Program-made: the position numbers and the translations under genes
In this document: in pieces, positions 7,452-17,154 of the stretch
Layout of the letters: every line of letters starts with the position of its first letter
How positions within the stretch are numbered: the first letter of the stretch is position 1
Assembly (NCBI RefSeq): GCF_902499115.1
Contig: NZ_CABVPN010000009.1
Coordinates: 152,600 to 216,599, forward strand
Reading direction: 5' to 3'
From: Burkholderia diffusa
GTDB taxonomy: Bacteria > Pseudomonadota > Gammaproteobacteria > Burkholderiales > Burkholderiaceae
DNA: 64,000 nucleotides
The notes under the pieces: model-generated
Databases searched by the model: none
Told to the model about the DNA's origin: nothing
What the model saw: the letters and a program-made list of their open reading frames with translations, nothing else

Positions 7452-9038
7452 ATGTCCCAATATCAAGACGACATCAAGGCAGTGGCTGGCTTGAAGGAAA
7501 ACCACGGCAGCGCGTGGAATGCCATCAATCCCGAGTATGCCGCCCGCATGCGTGCCCAGAACAAGTTCAAGACGGGCCTCGACATCGCGAAGTACACCGC
7601 GAAGATCATGCGCGCCGACATGGCCGCGTACGATGCCGATCCGTCCAAGTACACGCAGTCGCTGGGTTGCTGGCACGGCTTCATCGGCCAGCAGAAGATG
7701 ATCTCGATCAAGAAGCACTTCAACAGCACCGAACGCCGCTACCTGTACCTGTCGGGCTGGATGGTCGCCGCGCTGCGCTCGGAGTTCGGCCCGCTGCCGG
7801 ACCAGTCGATGCACGAAAAGACGTCGGTCAGCGCGCTGATCCGCGAGCTGTACACGTTCCTGCGCCAGGCCGACGCACGTGAACTCGGCGGCCTGTTCCG
7901 CGAGCTGGATGCTGCCAAGGACGCCGCTGCCAAGGCCGCCATCCAGGAAAAGATCGACAACCACGTGACGCACGTCGTGCCGATCATCGCCGACATCGAC
8001 GCCGGCTTCGGCAACGCCGAAGCAACGTACCTGCTGGCCAAGCAGTTCATCGAAGCGGGCGCGTGCTGCATCCAGATCGAAAACCAGGTGTCCGACGAGA
8101 AGCAGTGCGGCCACCAGGACGGCAAGGTCACCGTGCCGCACGAGGACTTCCTCGCGAAGATCCGCGCGATCCGCTACGCGTTCCTGGAACTGGGCGTGGA
8201 CGACGGCATCATCGTCGCCCGTACCGACTCGCTCGGCGCGGGCCTGACCAAGCAGATCGCCGTGACCAACGAGCCGGGCGACCTGGGCGACAAGTACAAC
8301 GCGTTCCTCGACTGCGAAGAGCTGTCGGCCGACCAGCTGGGCAACGGTGACGTCGTCATCAAGCGCGACGGCAAGCTGCTGCGTCCGAAGCGCCTGCCGA
8401 GCAACCTGTTCCAGTTCCGCGCCGGCACGGGCGAAGCGCGTTGCGTGCTCGACTGCATCACGTCGCTGCAGAACGGCGCCGACCTGCTGTGGATCGAAAC
8501 CGAAAAACCGCACATCGCGCAGATCGGCGGCATGGTCAGCGAAATCCGCAAGGTCATCCCGAACGCGAAGCTGGTGTACAACAACAGCCCGTCGTTCAAC
8601 TGGACGCTGAACTTCCGTCAGCAGGTGTACGACGCAATGAAGGCAGAGGGCAAGGACGTGTCGGCATACGACCGTGCGCAGTTGATGAGCGTCGAGTACG
8701 ACGAGACCGAACTGGCCAAGCTCGCCGACGAGAAGATCCGTACGTTCCAGGCCGATGCATCGCGTGAAGCAGGCATCTTCCACCACCTGATCACGCTGCC
8801 GACGTACCACACGGCCGCGCTGTCGACCGACAACCTCGCGAAGGAATACTTCGGCGAACAGGGCATGCTCGGTTACGTGGCGGGCGTGCAGCGTAAGGAA
8901 ATCCGTCAGGGCATCGCGTGCGTCAAGCACCAGAACATGTCCGGCTCGGATATCGGCGACGACCACAAGGAATACTTCAGCGGCGACGCAGCGCTGAAGG
9001 CAGCGGGCAAGGACAACACGATGAACCAGTTCTCGTAA
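7452..9038 (+). CDS. aceA: Isocitrate lyase, long form
   Basis: 528 residues. Splits isocitrate to glyoxylate and succinate, the committed step of the glyoxylate shunt, in the cytoplasm. The catalytic loop is 'KQCGH' at residues 217-221, with Cys219 as the active-site thiol (classical forms read KKCGH). Metal-binding 'IADIDAGFGNAEATY' and substrate-binding 'YNNSPSFNWT' are present. The length is greater than the roughly 430 residues of E. coli AceA and matches the Pseudomonas/Burkholderia long type. The ATG has AGGAGA upstream and a palindromic operator 115 bp before it. A strong intrinsic terminator follows directly, so it is probably monocistronic. It allows growth on acetate- or fatty-acid-type carbon, consistent with the neighbouring catabolic genes and pckG. 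Confidence 0.97.
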   Translation: MSQYQDDIKAVAGLKENHGSAWNAINPEYAARMRAQNKFKTGLDIAKYTAKIMRADMAAYDADPSKYTQSLGCWHGFIGQQKMISIKKHFNSTERRYLYLSGWMVAALRSEFGPLPDQSMHEKTSVSALIRELYTFLRQADARELGGLFRELDAAKDAAAKAAIQEKIDNHVTHVVPIIADIDAGFGNAEATYLLAKQFIEAGACCIQIENQVSDEKQCGHQDGKVTVPHEDFLAKIRAIRYAFLELGVDDGIIVARTDSLGAGLTKQIAVTNEPGDLGDKYNAFLDCEELSADQLGNGDVVIKRDGKLLRPKRLPSNLFQFRAGTGEARCVLDCITSLQNGADLLWIETEKPHIAQIGGMVSEIRKVIPNAKLVYNNSPSFNWTLNFRQQVYDAMKAEGKDVSAYDRAQLMSVEYDETELAKLADEKIRTFQADASREAGIFHHLITLPTYHTAALSTDNLAKEYFGEQGMLGYVAGVQRKEIRQGIACVKHQNMSGSDIGDDHKEYFSGDAALKAAGKDNTMNQFS

Positions 9039-9057
9039 TCGTCATACCCGCGGCACG

Positions 9058-9093
9058 ACGCCAACCCGTTCATGACGGGTTGGCGTTTTTTTT
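9058..9093 (+). terminator. Rho-independent terminator of aceA
   Basis: A perfect 12-bp stem (acgccaacccgt / acgggttggcgt, 9058-9069 and 9075-9086) with a 5-nt loop is followed by a T8 run at 9086-9093. The T-run overlaps the stop codon of the convergent EthD-like gene. Confidence 0.92.
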
Positions 9094-9808
9094 ATCCGCG
9101 CACGGCCTTCACGACGTATTGGCTCGTCGGCACCACGTCGATCTTGTCGAAATCGATGAAGCGTCCGCAGCTGTCCATCATCTCCCCGACGTTGCGCTGG
9201 AATTTCTCCTCGTCGCCGACTGCATCGAAGAACGCGTACGGATCGGTCATCGCGGCGGCCGGGAAGCATTCCTCGACGATCGCGTCGTAGCCGGGCGCCG
9301 CATGCGTGAGCGCGCGCACGACCACGTTCTGCACGTACAGGAAGTTGTCCTGCGTGTCGATCGCGACGCGCGTGTGATGGCCGTGCCATACGTCGAGCCA
9401 TGCTTCATGCGTGAGGCGCGGCGGGCGCTTCAGGAACGCGAGCTGCGAGAAGCCGCTCGTGCGCTCGCCGGGCCGCGCCGGAAAGCGCGTGTTCGGAATC
9501 GGCTGCGATTCCGTGACGAGATACGCGGCCATGTGCGGGACGATCGCGCGCACCGCGTCGTCGAACGGCTGGCGGAACATCGGGTTCGCGCTGTCGATCC
9601 ACACCGCGACGATGCCGTCGATGCCCGGGTGCGTGTTGGTCTGCTTCAGGCCGGCGGCCGGCGCGACATCGGCGTCGGCAACGTTGGCCTGCACGCCGTG
9701 CGCGCCTAGCGACAGCAGCTTGTCGGCGAGCTGCGCGCGCACGCTGCGGCTCCATTGTTCGGGCGCGGCCTGCGCATCGCGCCACAATACATAAATGACT
9801 TTCTCCAT
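9092..9808 (-). CDS. EthD-domain protein
   Basis: 238 residues with two EthD/ferredoxin-like halves. The second contains 'HEAWLDVWHGHHTRVAIDTQ' and 'ALTHAAPGYDAIVEECFP', the recurrent EthD pattern. The family includes EthD (needed for ether cleavage by EthB) and fungal-type decarboxylases/cyclases acting on polyketides. The residues needed for catalysis are not certain. The ATG at 9806-9808 has GGAG upstream. A long open frame that continues to 10573 is only read-through across the next gene. It ends inside the aceA terminator T-run, and the SnoaL-like gene lies 50 bp upstream in the same direction, so the two form a small operon. Confidence 0.8.
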   Translation of the reverse strand: MEKVIYVLWRDAQAAPEQWSRSVRAQLADKLLSLGAHGVQANVADADVAPAAGLKQTNTHPGIDGIVAVWIDSANPMFRQPFDDAVRAIVPHMAAYLVTESQPIPNTRFPARPGERTSGFSQLAFLKRPPRLTHEAWLDVWHGHHTRVAIDTQDNFLYVQNVVVRALTHAAPGYDAIVEECFPAAAMTDPYAFFDAVGDEEKFQRNVGEMMDSCGRFIDFDKIDVVPTSQYVVKAVRG

Positions 9809-9858
9809 TGCTCCGGCTCCAAAGGGGATGACGAGGTCGGCGGCGCTGCCGCCGGGTT

Positions 9859-10380
9859 TCAGGAAGCGTTGACGGCCGGATCGGTCGAACCGGCCGCGTC
9901 CTGCGCGCCCGGTGCGAAGCGGTTGGCGGTCAGCGTGAACGACGGCGGAATCGGCGACGTGACGGTTTCGAACAGGCGCTCGTGACGCGTCGCGTGAATA
10001 CGCCACACGCCGTCGCGCTTCACGTACTGGTCGTCGTAGAACGCGGTGCCGTGCAGCAGGTAGTTGTCCTCTAGATTGATCGCATGATCCTCGAGAAACC
10101 ACACGCCGCACGCATGATCGGCGGACACCAGCGTGAGCTCGGGGTGGTGGCCGTGATGCATCGTCAGGAAGGTCGGCTTGCCGAGCAGTTCGCGCAGGCT
10201 GGACACGAATGCGTCGCGGCCGTCGTACGCATAGTGGCCGCCGTACAGGCGCGCCTCGCAGTCCTCGGTCAGGCATTGCGCGAGCAGCGACCAGTCGTGT
10301 GTATCGACCGCGCGGAAATACCGGTACTTCAGCTGGCGGATCTGCTCGTACTCGTGGAGCGTGCGGGTCGTCTCGTCCAT
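9859..10380 (-). CDS. SnoaL-like (NTF2-fold) protein
   Basis: About 173 residues. The start 'MDETTRTLHEYEQIRQLKYR' and 'YFRAVDTHDWSLLAQCLTED', followed by 'HHGHHPELTLVSADHACGVW', are typical of SnoaL_4 proteins (NTF2 fold, polyketide cyclase / dehydratase / ketosteroid-isomerase relatives). An ATG 24 bp upstream (10404) is an alternative start with no better ribosome site. Such proteins often bind or isomerise cyclic ketones. It is divergent from another SnoaL-like gene at 10591 and paired with the EthD gene downstream, so this gene set is bidirectionally transcribed from 10381-10590. Confidence 0.82.
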   Translation of the reverse strand: MDETTRTLHEYEQIRQLKYRYFRAVDTHDWSLLAQCLTEDCEARLYGGHYAYDGRDAFVSSLRELLGKPTFLTMHHGHHPELTLVSADHACGVWFLEDHAINLEDNYLLHGTAFYDDQYVKRDGVWRIHATRHERLFETVTSPIPPSFTLTANRFAPGAQDAAGSTDPAVNAS

Positions 10381-10590
10381 CGCCGTGTCTCGTGGTGGTG
10401 TCATCCGATGGTAGGAATGAAGCCGCCTGCGTCACATCGTCTGTTCGGACGAACGCCGCGGGAGCTGCGTTCAAGTTCGCCGATACGCGACATCGGGGTT
10501 CATCCAAACAGGTGATGGCCGGCCTCCCGTGCGCCTGTAACGTGGCGTCGACGCGGCTTCGATCCGCGCACACGAGACCAAGGAGACGGC

Positions 10591-11091
10591 ATGACCCCGA
10601 TCGAACGAATGGAAGCGCGCGTGCGCAGGCTGGAGGACGCCGACGCGATCCGCCGCCTGAAGGCGCGCTACTTCACGTGCTGCGACCGGAAGGATCCGCA
10701 GGGGATGCGCGACTGCTTCGCGCCCGGCGCGGTGCACATCGACTACGGCCGAATCGGTACGTTCGACCACCGCGATGCGCTCGTCGACGTGTTCGAGCGG
10801 CTCGGCTGCCATCCGCACATCGTCGAGATGCACCACGGCGTGAATCCCGACATCACCGTGCTCGACGACACGCATGCGCGCGGCACGTGGGGCCTGCATT
10901 ACCAGATGCTCGACACCAACGCGCGCACGCTCACGCAGCTCGGCGCGACCTACGACGACGAATACCGGAAGGTCGACGGCGAATGGAAGATCGCGGCCAC
11001 CCGCTGCGTCGTCACGTCGACGTTGTCCGCCCGCTATGACGGCGATGCGCCGGGCGTGCTGTTCGCCGGCGCGCAGCCGCCTGCCGCGTGA
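10591..11091 (+). CDS. SnoaL-like (NTF2-fold) protein
   Basis: 166 residues. The N-terminal helix 'MEARVRRLEDADAIRRLKAR' leads into 'YFTCCDRKDPQGMRDCFAPG', the standard SnoaL_4 opening. Later 'MHHGVNPDITVLDDTHARGT' parallels the divergent gene at 9859, so the two are probably distant paralogues. AAGGAGA lies 7 nt upstream of the ATG. First of a four-gene operon with three SDRs (to 13648). Probable role: isomerisation, hydration or cyclisation of a ring substrate in the same pathway (inference from fold and neighbours). Confidence 0.83.
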   Translation: MTPIERMEARVRRLEDADAIRRLKARYFTCCDRKDPQGMRDCFAPGAVHIDYGRIGTFDHRDALVDVFERLGCHPHIVEMHHGVNPDITVLDDTHARGTWGLHYQMLDTNARTLTQLGATYDDEYRKVDGEWKIAATRCVVTSTLSARYDGDAPGVLFAGAQPPAA

Positions 11092-11142
11092 CGACGCGCA
11101 CGACCCACTCAGGTTGAAAACATTCCCCAGGAGACATCGAAC

Positions 11143-12009
11143 ATGGCACAGAACAACGAGGCGCCCGTCGCCGTCGTGACGGGCGCGTCGCGCGGTGCCG
11201 GCAAGGGCATCGCGCGCGCGCTCGGCGCGGCCGGTATGACGGTCTATGTGACGGGGCGCTCGCAGAACGAAGGCGACGCGCCGCTGCCCGGCACGATCCA
11301 CGAAACCGCGCGCGAAATCGACGCGCTCGGCGGCCGCGGGATCGCCGTCGCGTGCGACCACGCGGACGACGCACAGGTGAAGGCGCTGTTCGAGCGCGTC
11401 GAACGCGACAGCGGGCGACTCGACATCCTCGTCAACAATGCGACCTATCTGCACGACCAGCTGATCCTGCCAGGTCCGTTCTGGGAGAAGTCGCTCGACC
11501 TCGTGAACATCCTCGACGTCGGGCTGCGCTCGGCGTACGTCGCGAGCTGGCACGCCGCGCCGCTGATGGCGAAGCGCCGCAGCGGGCTGATCGCGTTCAC
11601 GTCGTCGTTCGGCGCGAGCTGCTACATGCACGGCGCCGCGTACGGCGCGCAGAAGTCCGGCGTCGACAAGTTCGCGAAGGACATGGCCGTCGACCTGAAA
11701 CCGTTCGACGTCGCGGCCGTGTCGATCTGGATGGGGCCGCTGCGAACCGAGCGCACGACGCGCGTGTGGGACGAGCATCCGGACCTCTACAAGGAGTTCT
11801 CGCTCGTCGCCGAAAGCCCGGAATTCACCGGCCGCGTGATCCATGCGATCCACGCCGATCCGCAGCGCATGGCGTTGTCGGGGCAGGTGCTGGTCGGCGC
11901 GGAAGCCGCGCTGCAGTATGGCATCGCGGATCTCGACGGCAAGCAGCCGCCGTCGTATCGCGAACTGCTTGGCGGGCCCGTGCAGGCTCATCCGGCGATC
12001 GTCGCTTAA
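11143..12009 (+). CDS. SDR oxidoreductase, DHRS1-like
   Basis: 288 residues, longer than a classical SDR. It has a TGASRGAG cofactor loop, the insert 'EGDAPLPGTIHETAREIDAL' typical of DHRS1-like SDRs, 'DILVNNATYLHDQ' (NNAT instead of NNAG), Ser in 'AFTSSFG', and the catalytic 'YGAQK'. The C-terminal extension after about 240 ('LQYGIADLDGKQPPSYREL') is also typical of that branch. AGGAGA precedes the ATG. Second gene of the 10591-13648 operon; the next SDR starts 9 bp after its stop. Confidence 0.86.
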   Translation: MAQNNEAPVAVVTGASRGAGKGIARALGAAGMTVYVTGRSQNEGDAPLPGTIHETAREIDALGGRGIAVACDHADDAQVKALFERVERDSGRLDILVNNATYLHDQLILPGPFWEKSLDLVNILDVGLRSAYVASWHAAPLMAKRRSGLIAFTSSFGASCYMHGAAYGAQKSGVDKFAKDMAVDLKPFDVAAVSIWMGPLRTERTTRVWDEHPDLYKEFSLVAESPEFTGRVIHAIHADPQRMALSGQVLVGAEAALQYGIADLDGKQPPSYRELLGGPVQAHPAIVA

Positions 12010-12018
12010 GGAGCGCAC

Positions 12019-12774
12019 ATGGGCATCCTCGAAGGCAAGGTCGCGCTCGTGACGGGCGCGGGGCAGGGCGTCGGGCAAGGCATTGCGCACGCGCTCGCGG
12101 GCGAAGGCGCGCAGGTGGCCGTGGTCGGCCGCACGCGCGACAAGCTGGTCGCGACTTGCGATGCGATCCGCGCGCGCGGCGGTATCGCGGAGCCGTTCGT
12201 GTGCGACGTGATGGACGCCGCGCAGATCGCGCGGTGCGTCGATGCCGTCGTCGAGCGGTTTCGCGGCGTGCAGATCCTGGTCAACAACGCGCAGGTCGTG
12301 CCGCTCGGCCGCCTGCTCGACGTGACCGACAAGGATTTTCTCGCGGGCCTCGAGTCGGGGCCGATCGCGACGCTGCGAATGATGCGCGCGTGCCATCCGC
12401 ATCTGAAGGGGGATGGCGTGATCGTCAATTTCGCGTCGTCGGCCGCGGTGCGCTGGGACGCGTCGGGCTATGGGGCCTACGCGGCGACCAAGGAAGCGAT
12501 TCGCGCGCTCACGCGTGCTGCCGCATGCGAATGGGGCGCCGACGGCATTCGCGTGAACGCGGTCGCGCCGCATGCGCTGTCGCCGGGGCTGAAGGGCTGG
12601 ATCGACGCGAACCCGGACGAAGCGGCGGCGTTCTTCCGCACGATCCCGCTCGGCCGCGTGGGCGACTGCGAGCAGGACATCGGGCGCGCGATCGTGTTTC
12701 TCGCGAGCCGCGACGCCGCGTACCTGACGGGCGCCACCCTGCCGCTCGACGGCGGGCAGGCGTATTGGGGCTGA
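12019..12774 (+). CDS. Short-chain dehydrogenase/reductase (SDR)
   Basis: 251-residue classical SDR: TGAGQGVG, 'ILVNNAQVV' (NNAQ variant), Ser pair in 'NFASSAAV', catalytic 'YAATK', and the C-terminal 'GATLPLDGGQAYWG' ending the NAD-binding fold. 'VVGRTRDKL' after beta-2 carries Arg, favouring NADP(H). AAGGAG stands 6 nt before the ATG. It sits between two other SDRs of the same operon, all in the same direction. Substrate not identifiable. Confidence 0.88.
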   Translation: MGILEGKVALVTGAGQGVGQGIAHALAGEGAQVAVVGRTRDKLVATCDAIRARGGIAEPFVCDVMDAAQIARCVDAVVERFRGVQILVNNAQVVPLGRLLDVTDKDFLAGLESGPIATLRMMRACHPHLKGDGVIVNFASSAAVRWDASGYGAYAATKEAIRALTRAAACEWGADGIRVNAVAPHALSPGLKGWIDANPDEAAAFFRTIPLGRVGDCEQDIGRAIVFLASRDAAYLTGATLPLDGGQAYWG

Positions 12775-12871
12775 CGGCGAACGCGACGCACATCAAGGGC
12801 CGGCACCGATGCGCGTCGCAGCGCGTCGCGGCCGGCAAACCGGAATCGGAAAGCATCGAGGAGAAAACGAC

Positions 12872-13648
12872 ATGGGTCGACTGGAAGGGAAGGTGGCGAT
12901 CGTCACGGGCGGCGCGCGCGGGATGGGCGCGGCGACATGCAGGCTGTTCGTCGCGGAGGGCGCGCGCGTCGTGATCGGTGACGTGCTCGACGCGGAAGGC
13001 GAGGCGCTGGCGCGCGAACTCGGCGACGCGGCACGCTTCATGCGCCTCGACGTGAGCGACGAACAGAACTGGGCGCGCGTCGCCGATGCGACCGTCGAGC
13101 AGTTCGGCCGCATCGACGTGCTCGTGAACAACGCGGCCGTGCTGATGTTCGGTGCGATCACCGAATTGTCGAAACGTGATTTCGAGCGCGCGGTATCGAT
13201 CAATCTCGTCGGCACGTTCGTCGGCATCCGCACGATCGCGCCGCGCATGATCGCGCAGAAGAGCGGATCGATCGTCAACATCTCGTCGGTGGACGGGCTG
13301 CGCGGCGTGAACGCGCTGGCCGCCTACGTATCGAGCAAATGGGGCGTGCGCGGGTTGACGAAGGTGGCGGCGCTCGAACTCGGCCACCAGGGCGTGCGCG
13401 TAAATTCGATTCATCCCGGTGGCGTCAACACCGCGATGTCGAACCCGGCCGGCGCGCCGCTCGACGAGATCAACAAGCACTACACGCACGTGCCGCTGCA
13501 GCGCGTCGGCTTGCCTGACGAAATCGCGCGTGCGACGCTGTTTCTCGCGAGCGACGAAGCGTCGTACTGCAACGGCGCCGAACTGTCCGTCGACGGCGGG
13601 ATGGCGGCAGGCGCGTATTACCCCGGATTGCCGGGCGCGCCGTTTTGA
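12872..13648 (+). CDS. Short-chain dehydrogenase/reductase (SDR), 3-alpha/20-beta-hydroxysteroid dehydrogenase-like
   Basis: 258 residues: TGGARGMGAATCRLF, 'VIGDVLDAEG' (Asp after beta-2, so NAD-type), 'DVLVNNAAVL', 'VNISSVDGLRG', catalytic 'YVSSK', and the tail 'GAELSVDGGMAAG'. The sequence style is close to the 3-alpha/20-beta-hydroxysteroid dehydrogenases (acting on secondary alcohols of ring systems), but that is resemblance only. The ATG at 12872 follows GAGGAG; the longer frame from 12809 has no ribosome site. Last gene of the operon, followed by a very strong hairpin terminator. Confidence 0.87.
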   Translation: MGRLEGKVAIVTGGARGMGAATCRLFVAEGARVVIGDVLDAEGEALARELGDAARFMRLDVSDEQNWARVADATVEQFGRIDVLVNNAAVLMFGAITELSKRDFERAVSINLVGTFVGIRTIAPRMIAQKSGSIVNISSVDGLRGVNALAAYVSSKWGVRGLTKVAALELGHQGVRVNSIHPGGVNTAMSNPAGAPLDEINKHYTHVPLQRVGLPDEIARATLFLASDEASYCNGAELSVDGGMAAGAYYPGLPGAPF

Positions 13649-13738
13649 GCGGTAGCGCACACAACGCATGCGCGATGGATGTTTGTGTACGCAACCTAAT
13701 TCAGGGTTTGCCTGAGTAGCGAAAACGCGAATCTGCGC

Positions 13739-13785
13739 CGCGACATGTTCGCGTGCATCGCATGCGAGCATGTCGCGCGATTTTT
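13739..13785 (+). terminator. Long hairpin terminator of the SnoaL/SDR operon
   Basis: An uninterrupted 18-bp stem (13739-13756 with 13760-13777, two G-U pairs) with a 3-nt loop is followed within 3 nt by TTTTT at 13781-13785. It lies 91 bp after the stop of the last SDR gene. Confidence 0.75.
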
Positions 13786-13865
13786 CCGTTTTCGCGAAAC
13801 CCTTGCAGGACGGATGTTCCAGCCGTTTCGTCCCCAAAGCTCACGCGTCGGCGCAGTAAAAAGGA

Positions 13866-13884
13866 CATGCCGGCAAGCGGCATG
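13866..13884. repeat. Inverted repeat upstream of pckG
   Basis: catgccg-gcaag-cggcatg. On the minus strand it is followed by TCCTTTTT, so it looks like an intrinsic terminator pointing left, but no minus-strand gene feeds it. It could alternatively be a binding site or an antisense-transcript stop in the pckG leader. Confidence 0.4.
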
Positions 13885-14173
13885 CCGGCGCGTCGTCACA
13901 GTTGTTTCTTGTTGCAACGCAACGCCCGCCCAATAACGGCGATGGTATGCTGGCCGGCATGGAGTTGTACGGCAGGTTGCTTGCATGGCGAAACTCGCGT
14001 TCGCACGCTCATACGAGACATCACATTCTCTCGCCCGCATCGCGGCATCGACACGCGCTCCGCTCGCGTGTGCCGCCTTGCGCGTCGCTGCATCCTGCGC
14101 TCCGACCGCATTCCCCATCTCGCGGGCTCGTCCCGCATCCCCCATCCCCGCCCAATAGTCTGGAGACATTCCC

Positions 14174-16039
<1,866 letters not shown>

Positions 16040-16080
16040 CGATCCGAATCGAAGTAACGAAGTAACGACGTGGTGGCACG

Positions 16081-16124
16081 AACGTCCCGCCGCCGGCATG
16101 CATCGCCGGCGGCGGGACGTTTTT
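16081..16124 (+). terminator. Rho-independent terminator of pckG
   Basis: A stem of at least 15 GC-rich pairs (aacgtcccgccgccggc with its complement at 16105-16121) and a short loop are followed by TTTTT (16120-16124) and a further T-rich stretch. Confidence 0.92.
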
Positions 16125-16170
16125 GTTTCTGCTTCGTTTCAGCGTGGCGCGTGTTGCGCCGGCAGTGCGC

Positions 16171-17076
16171 TCATGCGCCGCATTGCGCGACCACTTCGTT
16201 CACCGCGCGCTGCACGTCGCCGCGCCGGTAGCGCAGCAGCGCGATATCGGCCGGATCGGGTTCGTACGACACGACGTTGCCGCGCCCCGTATAGATCGCC
16301 ATATCGGGCAGCAGCGGATGCTCCTGGTCGAGCGACGGCACCGGCTGCGGATTGCCCGCCGCGCGGAAGAAGGCCGCGAAATAGTCGGCGAAGCTCAGGT
16401 TCTCGTCGCCGACGAGATAGGCCTTGCCGGATGCGCCGCGTTGCAGCGCGCCCCAGATCGCTTCCGACAGCGACTGCGTCGAGATGAAGTTGCTGCCGCC
16501 GGCCGGCCCGTACACCGGCAGGCCGGCGAGCTTGCCCTGCGCATAGCCCGTGTACGCGGCGAACATCTCGTTGCGCAGCCCCGGCACCGACCCGACGACG
16601 AACGGCGCATTGACGCTGCACACCGCGAACGACGGCGACGCGAGCGCGCGCACGCGTTCGTCCGCGAGATGGCGCGAGCGCACGTACGGCACCGTGTCGA
16701 CGAGTGCCGGCGCGACCTGCGGATAGAAGCTGCCGACCAGCACCGCGCGCTTCACGCCCGCGTCGCGCGCGAGCGCGAAGAAGCGCGGTACCGCGTCGAC
16801 GTTCGCGCGTTCCCAGTGCGCGGCTTCGTCGGTGCCGGGCGGCAGGTGGCGAATGTCGTTGCCTGCCGCGAACACGACCGCGTCGAACAGCGCGAGGTCG
16901 TCACGCGTGAAGTTGCCGGCCACGTAGTCGCGCAACAGCACGTCGAATTGCGCGAGCGCGCTGCCAGGCGCGGGCGGCTTGCGGGCGGCGAGCGTCACGT
17001 CGTTGCCTTGCGCGCGCAGATGCAGCGCGGCGTGGCCGCCGATGAGGCCGGTGCCGCCGATGATCAGGATGTTCAT
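16171..17076 (-). CDS. NAD-dependent epimerase/dehydratase-like protein (extended SDR)
   Basis: 301 residues with N-terminal 'IIGGTGLIGGHAALHLRAQG', the GxxGxxG Rossmann loop of extended and atypical SDRs. Where a catalytic YxxxK is expected it has 'PYVRSRHLADERVRAL', so the lysine is replaced by arginine or the site is displaced. A true epimerase reaction is therefore doubtful; it may be a reductase of the atypical class or a binding protein. The ATG at 17074-17076 has GGAGA upstream; the frame open to 17154 is rejected. Last gene of the minus-strand operon that starts at 20106. Confidence 0.78.
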   Translation of the reverse strand: MNILIIGGTGLIGGHAALHLRAQGNDVTLAARKPPAPGSALAQFDVLLRDYVAGNFTRDDLALFDAVVFAAGNDIRHLPPGTDEAAHWERANVDAVPRFFALARDAGVKRAVLVGSFYPQVAPALVDTVPYVRSRHLADERVRALASPSFAVCSVNAPFVVGSVPGLRNEMFAAYTGYAQGKLAGLPVYGPAGGSNFISTQSLSEAIWGALQRGASGKAYLVGDENLSFADYFAAFFRAAGNPQPVPSLDQEHPLLPDMAIYTGRGNVVSYEPDPADIALLRYRRGDVQRAVNEVVAQCGA

Positions 17077-17154
17077 GGTGTCTCCGAGGGCGGCGCAGGC
17101 GCGCCGCATGAATTGAACCGACGATTGAACGGATGAAGCCGCACGGAAGTGCAC

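Larger units (their letters stand above)
13649..14173. other. Intergenic region before pckG
   Basis: 525 bp with no gene I can support. It holds the terminator of the SDR operon (13739-13785) and a second hairpin (13866-13884). The pckG ribosome site GGAGA is at about 14162-14166. The remainder is pckG leader and promoter of unknown structure. Confidence 0.6.

Noticed and set aside
10471..12573. 700-residue minus-strand frame across a SnoaL gene and two SDR genes
   Set aside because: Antisense shadow of three motif-bearing plus-strand genes.
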